From an uncultured Eubacteriales bacterium (GTDB lineage Bacteria > Bacillota > Clostridia > Saccharofermentanales > Fastidiosipilaceae): a stretch of 56,419 bases of DNA. A program made the position numbers and the translations under genes. Positions 52,783-56,419 of this stretch are shown here, one piece after another (the stretch's first letter is position 1; each line of letters opens with the position of its first letter). The notes below the pieces were generated by a model that worked only from the letters and a program-made list of their open reading frames with translations, did not search any database and had not been told where the DNA came from. The stretch spans positions 1 through 56,419 of the forward strand of contig CABKML010000010.1 in assembly GCA_902373515.1 (NCBI GenBank), in the 5' to 3' direction.

Positions 52783-52828
52783 CCCTCAGGTTGCAAGTTG
52801 CAGCCTGAGGGTTATTTATTTGAGTAAT
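52783..52828 (+). terminator. Terminator after aspA
   Basis: CCCTCAGG (52783-52790) pairs with CCTGAGGG (52804-52811), with an inner TGCAA/TTGCA stem, followed by TTATTTATTT. It lies between convergent genes; no T-run is present on the minus strand. Confidence 0.65.
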
Positions 52829-54846
52829 TTTTCCAAGTTACTTATAGTTTTCTCCAGATTTGTATTGTAAGCTTGAACTTCCGTCCAGGAACAGGCTTCA
52901 TCTTTTTCCAATTCTTCACTTAATTCTAAATACAGTTCCTCCGCTTTTTCTCCCAATTGGAGGCGCAGATTGTAATCTTCGTAGGACTGAGGCGTATTAT
53001 CCGTATTTTGTAAAAAAGTTTGATTAAACTGCTCATTTCGGGTCAACAGCTGCAGAACCGTATTTAAGTTATTCTGTGCCTGGACTTTTAAAGCCCGAAT
53101 TTTACCTTTATTCCAATTGCTGTCAGTTGCTTTTCGTTCTTTAACGACCGCGGAACTTGTAGTTTTAGTTGCAGACAGCGATTTTTCTTTACTTAAAGAA
53201 TCAATGTTACTCGAATTCAGAGAAGACAAGTACGTTTTCCACCATTCTTCGTAAGAAGCATATTCTTTCAGGCGACAATCGACAAAACCGTAGATTTTAT
53301 TGGCAATTTTCTCGACAAAATAGCGGTCATGACTAACCACTACTAAAGCCCCGGCATAATTTTGCAGGGCATTTTCCAAACGTTCTATAGAATAAAGATC
53401 AAGATGATTGGTCGGTTCATCCAGAAATAAAATATCCGGGTGAGCGTTGATCAATTTTGCCAAAAAAATTCTATGTCTTTCACCGCCGGATAAAATACGA
53501 AGAGGTTTATCAATCATGCTGCTGTCAAAACCGTAATTCGCCAATTGCGCTCTGATATAGCGTTCGGGTATGGTATTATCGTGCATAAGATAATCCAGCA
53601 AACTTTGAGAAGGATCGGGGAAATTAATGATTTGTCCCATATAAGCTATTTGTAAATCCCCGTAAAGTTTAATTTCGCCGCTATCAGGCAGTTCTTCTCC
53701 CAAAAGGATTTTTAATAAAGTTGTTTTACCTGTGCCGTTACGTCCGATTAAAGCTGCTTTTTCATTCGCTTTCAAGGAAAAATCCAGATGCTGAAAAAGT
53801 TGCTTATCGAATTTTTTACTTAAATCTTTCACCGAGACAAGTAAACGTTTGTAATCTTTTTCACCCAAAGATGACGGTTGATTAAAACTGAATTTTAAGT
53901 GTTTTTCCCCGATTTGCTGTTCTTTAAGCTGCTTTATTTTGGCATTTAAGCTATTTACAACTTTTTCTCTTTGATGATAACCGCTGATATTACGATGGGA
54001 AAGAAAGGTTTGTTTAACAGCAGTTTCTATATTGAGCTTTTCATTTAAACGTTCCAATTCTTTAGCCTGAATTTGTTTTTGTTCATCAGCTAATTTCCGC
54101 GCTTGCGTATAATTGCCGGAATATACGGTGAATTTATGTCCCTCCAACATAATGGTTTTATCACTTATACGATCAAGAAAATAGCGATCATGACTGACAA
54201 CAATAAAAGTCTTTTTGGATTTTTTGATAAAATCGGCCAGCCAATCACAACTAAGTAAATCCAAGTGGTTCGTCGGTTCATCCAGCAAAATTAAATCCGC
54301 CGGTCGTAATAGACAATGAGCTAAAGCTACTTTCATTTTTTCACCGCCGGAAAGAGTAATCGGTGCCTGTTCGATTAATTCTGTCGGTAAATTCAATCCG
54401 GCCAGAGCAGCCTTAATAGAAGCTGTAAAACCATATCCTCCCAGGCGTTCAAATTCAGCTTGAGTTTCCGTATACCGTTTCAGCAGGACGGGTAAATCTT
54501 TGTCATTTTCGGCTTTTTTATCGGCTGCAGCTATCAATTGACTCAATTCATTCATTTCAGTTTCAACAGCAGTCAATTCCGGATTATCATAGACATGAGC
54601 CAGTTTATCTAAAGCTTGTAAGGAATGTTGGCCTAAGTAACTTATGATACAATTTTTAGCTTGATTTATTTTACCGCTGTCCGGTAAAATTTCACGACAC
54701 AATAACTTAAAAAAAGTAGACTTACCGGAACCGTTTAAGCCGACAAGTGCATACTTATATCCGGCATCAATGGTTAAATCGGCCTGATCGAATATTACCT
54801 GCTCATTAAAAGCTAAATTAACTTCTTGTAAATTTATCAAACTCAT
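52816..54846 (-). CDS. ABC-F family ATPase (Uup-like)
   Basis: A 676-residue soluble protein with two ABC domains and no membrane part. Walker A sequences are GLNGSGKST (residues 36-44) and GRNGTGKT; signatures are LSGGEKMKVA and LSGGERHRIF; both Walker B sites end DEPTNHLDL. A charged linker of about 80 residues joins the domains, and a coiled-coil-like C-terminal extension of about 130 residues resembles the Uup CTD. ABC-F proteins bind the ribosomal E site to rescue or tune translation; some give antibiotic resistance, but no resistance-type linker is evident. The start codon has no ribosome site; a TATAAT box lies six bases before it. Confidence 0.9.
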   Translation of the reverse strand: MSLINLQEVNLAFNEQVIFDQADLTIDAGYKYALVGLNGSGKSTFFKLLCREILPDSGKINQAKNCIISYLGQHSLQALDKLAHVYDNPELTAVETEMNELSQLIAAADKKAENDKDLPVLLKRYTETQAEFERLGGYGFTASIKAALAGLNLPTELIEQAPITLSGGEKMKVALAHCLLRPADLILLDEPTNHLDLLSCDWLADFIKKSKKTFIVVSHDRYFLDRISDKTIMLEGHKFTVYSGNYTQARKLADEQKQIQAKELERLNEKLNIETAVKQTFLSHRNISGYHQREKVVNSLNAKIKQLKEQQIGEKHLKFSFNQPSSLGEKDYKRLLVSVKDLSKKFDKQLFQHLDFSLKANEKAALIGRNGTGKTTLLKILLGEELPDSGEIKLYGDLQIAYMGQIINFPDPSQSLLDYLMHDNTIPERYIRAQLANYGFDSSMIDKPLRILSGGERHRIFLAKLINAHPDILFLDEPTNHLDLYSIERLENALQNYAGALVVVSHDRYFVEKIANKIYGFVDCRLKEYASYEEWWKTYLSSLNSSNIDSLSKEKSLSATKTTSSAVVKERKATDSNWNKGKIRALKVQAQNNLNTVLQLLTRNEQFNQTFLQNTDNTPQSYEDYNLRLQLGEKAEELYLELSEELEKDEACSWTEVQAYNTNLEKTISNLEKLLK

Positions 54847-54852
54847 GACGTA

Positions 54853-54861
54853 ATTATAACA
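54853..54861 (-). promoter_or_regulatory. Extended -10 box placed for a leaderless ABC-F mRNA
   Basis: On the minus strand TGT-TATAAT is followed by six bases and ATG at 54846. A CTGCA-N4-TGCAG inverted repeat (54874-54887) overlaps the expected -35 position and could be an operator. Confidence 0.5.
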
Positions 54862-54965
54862 TCAAATCAATACCTGCACAGCTGCAGAAAGGGGCAAATA
54901 ATCGGCTATATTTACTGTTATAAATTTCTGTTTTAGAAAAAATTACAGCAATAGGGGCGGTAAAC

Positions 54966-54974
54966 TGTTATAAT
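54966..54974 (+). promoter_or_regulatory. Extended -10 box upstream of pgi
   Basis: TGT-TATAAT at 54966-54974 has no clear -35. The ten bases ACTGTTATAA around it (54965-54974 region) also occur at about 54914-54923, 51 bases upstream, in the same orientation. Confidence 0.4.
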
Positions 54975-55070
54975 TATCTAGTTGGCTGATATGTAATTAA
55001 GCCGATGATTAATAAGTAAGGCCGAGTAATCGGATAATGTACATGAAAATTTGAGAAAGAAGGTTGTTTC

Positions 55071-56405
55071 ATGTTAAAGTTTAACTGCAAAAATGCTGCG
55101 AGTTTTTTGTCTGACGGAGAGTTGGAAGCTTTACAGGCACAATTAAAAATAGCTGATTGTGCTTTACACGACGGTACGAATTTAGGTGCAGATTTCTTAG
55201 GTTGGGTCAATTTGCCGACTGAATACGACAAAGCGGAATTACAAAAAATTAAGGAATGTGCAGCGAGATTGCGTCGGGAAGTTGATTGCCTTGTAGTTAT
55301 CGGTATCGGCGGTTCTTATTTGGGTGCTCGTGCCGTTCATTCAGCCTTTGCTCAATCTCTTACAGGCCAAATTAAGAATAGCCCGGAAATTATTTATGCC
55401 GGCTTCCAATTGTCCGGTGATTACATGAATGAATTGTTGGCATACCTTAAAGATAAACGCTTTGCCATCAATGTTATTTCCAAGTCCGGTACAACAACAG
55501 AACCGGCAGTAAGCTTCAGAATTTTGCGTTCCTTATTAGAAAAACAGGTCGGCAGTGAAAAGGCGAAATCTTTAATTTTTGCGACAACTGATGCGCATAA
55601 AGGTGCTTTGAAAAAATTTGCTACGGAAAAGGGTTACCAAACATTCGTTGTTCCCGATAACGTGGGCGGACGTTTTACTGTTTTAACGGCTGTCGGTCTT
55701 TTCCCGTTAGCTGTAAGCGGAGTTAATGTCGAAGAGCTGTTGGCCGGAGCCGGGCAAATGCAGAAAATTTGCGCTGAAACTAAAGATTTGAGCAACCCGG
55801 CTTGGAAATATGCCGCTTTGCGCAATAGCTTGTATAGACAGGGTAAAGCTATTGAAATTTTGGTCAACTATGATTTACGCTTGAATTATTTATCGGAATG
55901 GTGGAAACAGTTATACGGCGAAAGTGAAGGTAAATTCAAGCGCGGTATTTTCCCGGCTGCTGTAAGTAATACAACCGATTTACACAGTATGGGGCAGTTT
56001 ATTCAGGAAGGGTCCCGTAACTTGTTCGAAACGGTGTTGTGGATTAATAATAGTAACAGTGTCTGCCTGATCCCTGATGATCCGCAAAATATTGACGGTT
56101 TGAATTTCCTGTCCAATAAAAATTTGCAGGAAGTTAATCACAATGCTATGTTGGGTACGTCCTTAGCCCATGCTGACGGCGGTGTCCCGAACAGCTTAAT
56201 TACCTTAGACAAAATTTCTGAAAACGAATTGGGACAATTACTTTATTTCTTCGAATATGCCTGTGGCTTGAGCGGCTATCTCAATGCTGTTAATCCGTTT
56301 AATCAGCCGGGTGTAGAGCATTATAAACAGAATATGTATGCTTTAATCGGTAAGCCCGGATTTGAAAAACAAAAAGAAATTATGGAAGCACGTTTGAATA
56401 AATAA
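55071..56405 (+). CDS. pgi: Glucose-6-phosphate isomerase
   Basis: A 444-residue glycolytic isomerase interconverting glucose-6-phosphate and fructose-6-phosphate. IGIGGSYLGARA, SKSGTTTEPA (phosphate-binding), YGESEGK with the catalytic Glu, and FNQPGVEHYKQNMY are family signatures; length matches the short Gram-positive type. ATG 55071 follows GAGAAAGAAGG. The gene is divergent from the ABC-F gene and ends 14 bases before the window end. Confidence 0.96.
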   Translation: MLKFNCKNAASFLSDGELEALQAQLKIADCALHDGTNLGADFLGWVNLPTEYDKAELQKIKECAARLRREVDCLVVIGIGGSYLGARAVHSAFAQSLTGQIKNSPEIIYAGFQLSGDYMNELLAYLKDKRFAINVISKSGTTTEPAVSFRILRSLLEKQVGSEKAKSLIFATTDAHKGALKKFATEKGYQTFVVPDNVGGRFTVLTAVGLFPLAVSGVNVEELLAGAGQMQKICAETKDLSNPAWKYAALRNSLYRQGKAIEILVNYDLRLNYLSEWWKQLYGESEGKFKRGIFPAAVSNTTDLHSMGQFIQEGSRNLFETVLWINNSNSVCLIPDDPQNIDGLNFLSNKNLQEVNHNAMLGTSLAHADGGVPNSLITLDKISENELGQLLYFFEYACGLSGYLNAVNPFNQPGVEHYKQNMYALIGKPGFEKQKEIMEARLNK

Positions 56406-56419
56406 TGATTGGATGATAA

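Overview
The window is a gene-dense piece of chromosome from a low-GC Gram-positive anaerobe. Evidence: Gram-positive style ribosome binding sites (AGGAGG/GAGGTG), the scpA-scpB-cmk-plsC-ispH/rpsA gene order, an IspH-S1 fusion gene of the kind found in Clostridia, an oxygen-sensitive Fe-S L-serine dehydratase, and a groESL promoter carrying both a CtsR-type and a CIRCE (HrcA) operator. My best inference is a Clostridia member related to Oscillospirales/Saccharofermentans-Fastidiosipila-type organisms; the species cannot be fixed from the sequence alone. No rRNA, tRNA, CRISPR array, transposase or prophage gene was seen. No gene-free gap exceeds 300 bases except 1051-1400, which holds only an orphan signal-peptide ORF.

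Layout. 1-5221 is an accessory-looking block: the end of a CPBP protease gene, a one-domain EamA transporter, an orphan secreted fragment, two cytoplasmic glycosidase-like genes (GH31 and GH123/DUF4091-like), and a small membrane protein behind a strong promoter and a foldable leader. 5280-7736 (minus) holds two tandem PRPP-synthetase paralogues. 7913-15000 carries engB, comEC, holA, a SEC-C protein, asnS, radC and a methylglyoxal-synthase-fold protein. 15053-26781 is the core information block: an IleRS2-type ileS, an M50 protease, scpA, scpB, cmk, plsC, ispH-rpsA, rpsO and pnp. 26825-30031 holds galE and heat-shock groES-groEL. 30152-37079 is a run of envelope-facing genes of mostly unknown function (two-TM protein, DUF4340, DUF5711-like propeller, HI0933-type flavoprotein, LCP-like protein, cyclophilin lipoprotein). 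37162-50082 has ybaK, glf, a DJ-1 protein, a fused L-serine dehydratase, a PP2C-like/LysM membrane protein, alaS, a HIT protein, pncB, a cyclophilin and metG. 50162-56405 has tatD, aspA, an ABC-F gene (minus) and pgi.

How the genes fit together. Most genes are housekeeping: translation (four aminoacyl-tRNA synthetases, S1, S15, EngB, ABC-F), chromosome maintenance (ScpAB, HolA, RadC, ComEC), protein folding (GroESL, two cyclophilins), RNA decay (Pnp) and central metabolism (Pgi, AspA, serine dehydratase, PncB). GalE followed by Glf would give UDP-galactofuranose for surface glycans.

The most unusual signals are of two kinds. First, several proteins keep an enzyme fold but have lost its catalytic residues: a methylglyoxal synthase-like protein, a PP2C-like cytoplasmic domain fused through one membrane helix to an external LysM-like domain, an LCP-like protein, and one of the two PRPP-synthetase paralogues. 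Second, there are unusual expression signals: three genes (comEC, holA and the ABC-F gene) whose -10 box lies exactly six bases before the start codon with no ribosome binding site, suggesting leaderless mRNAs, and a strong in-frame ribosome binding site and ATG inside ispH-rpsA that could give free S1. Assignments are by reading motifs; no database search was run.
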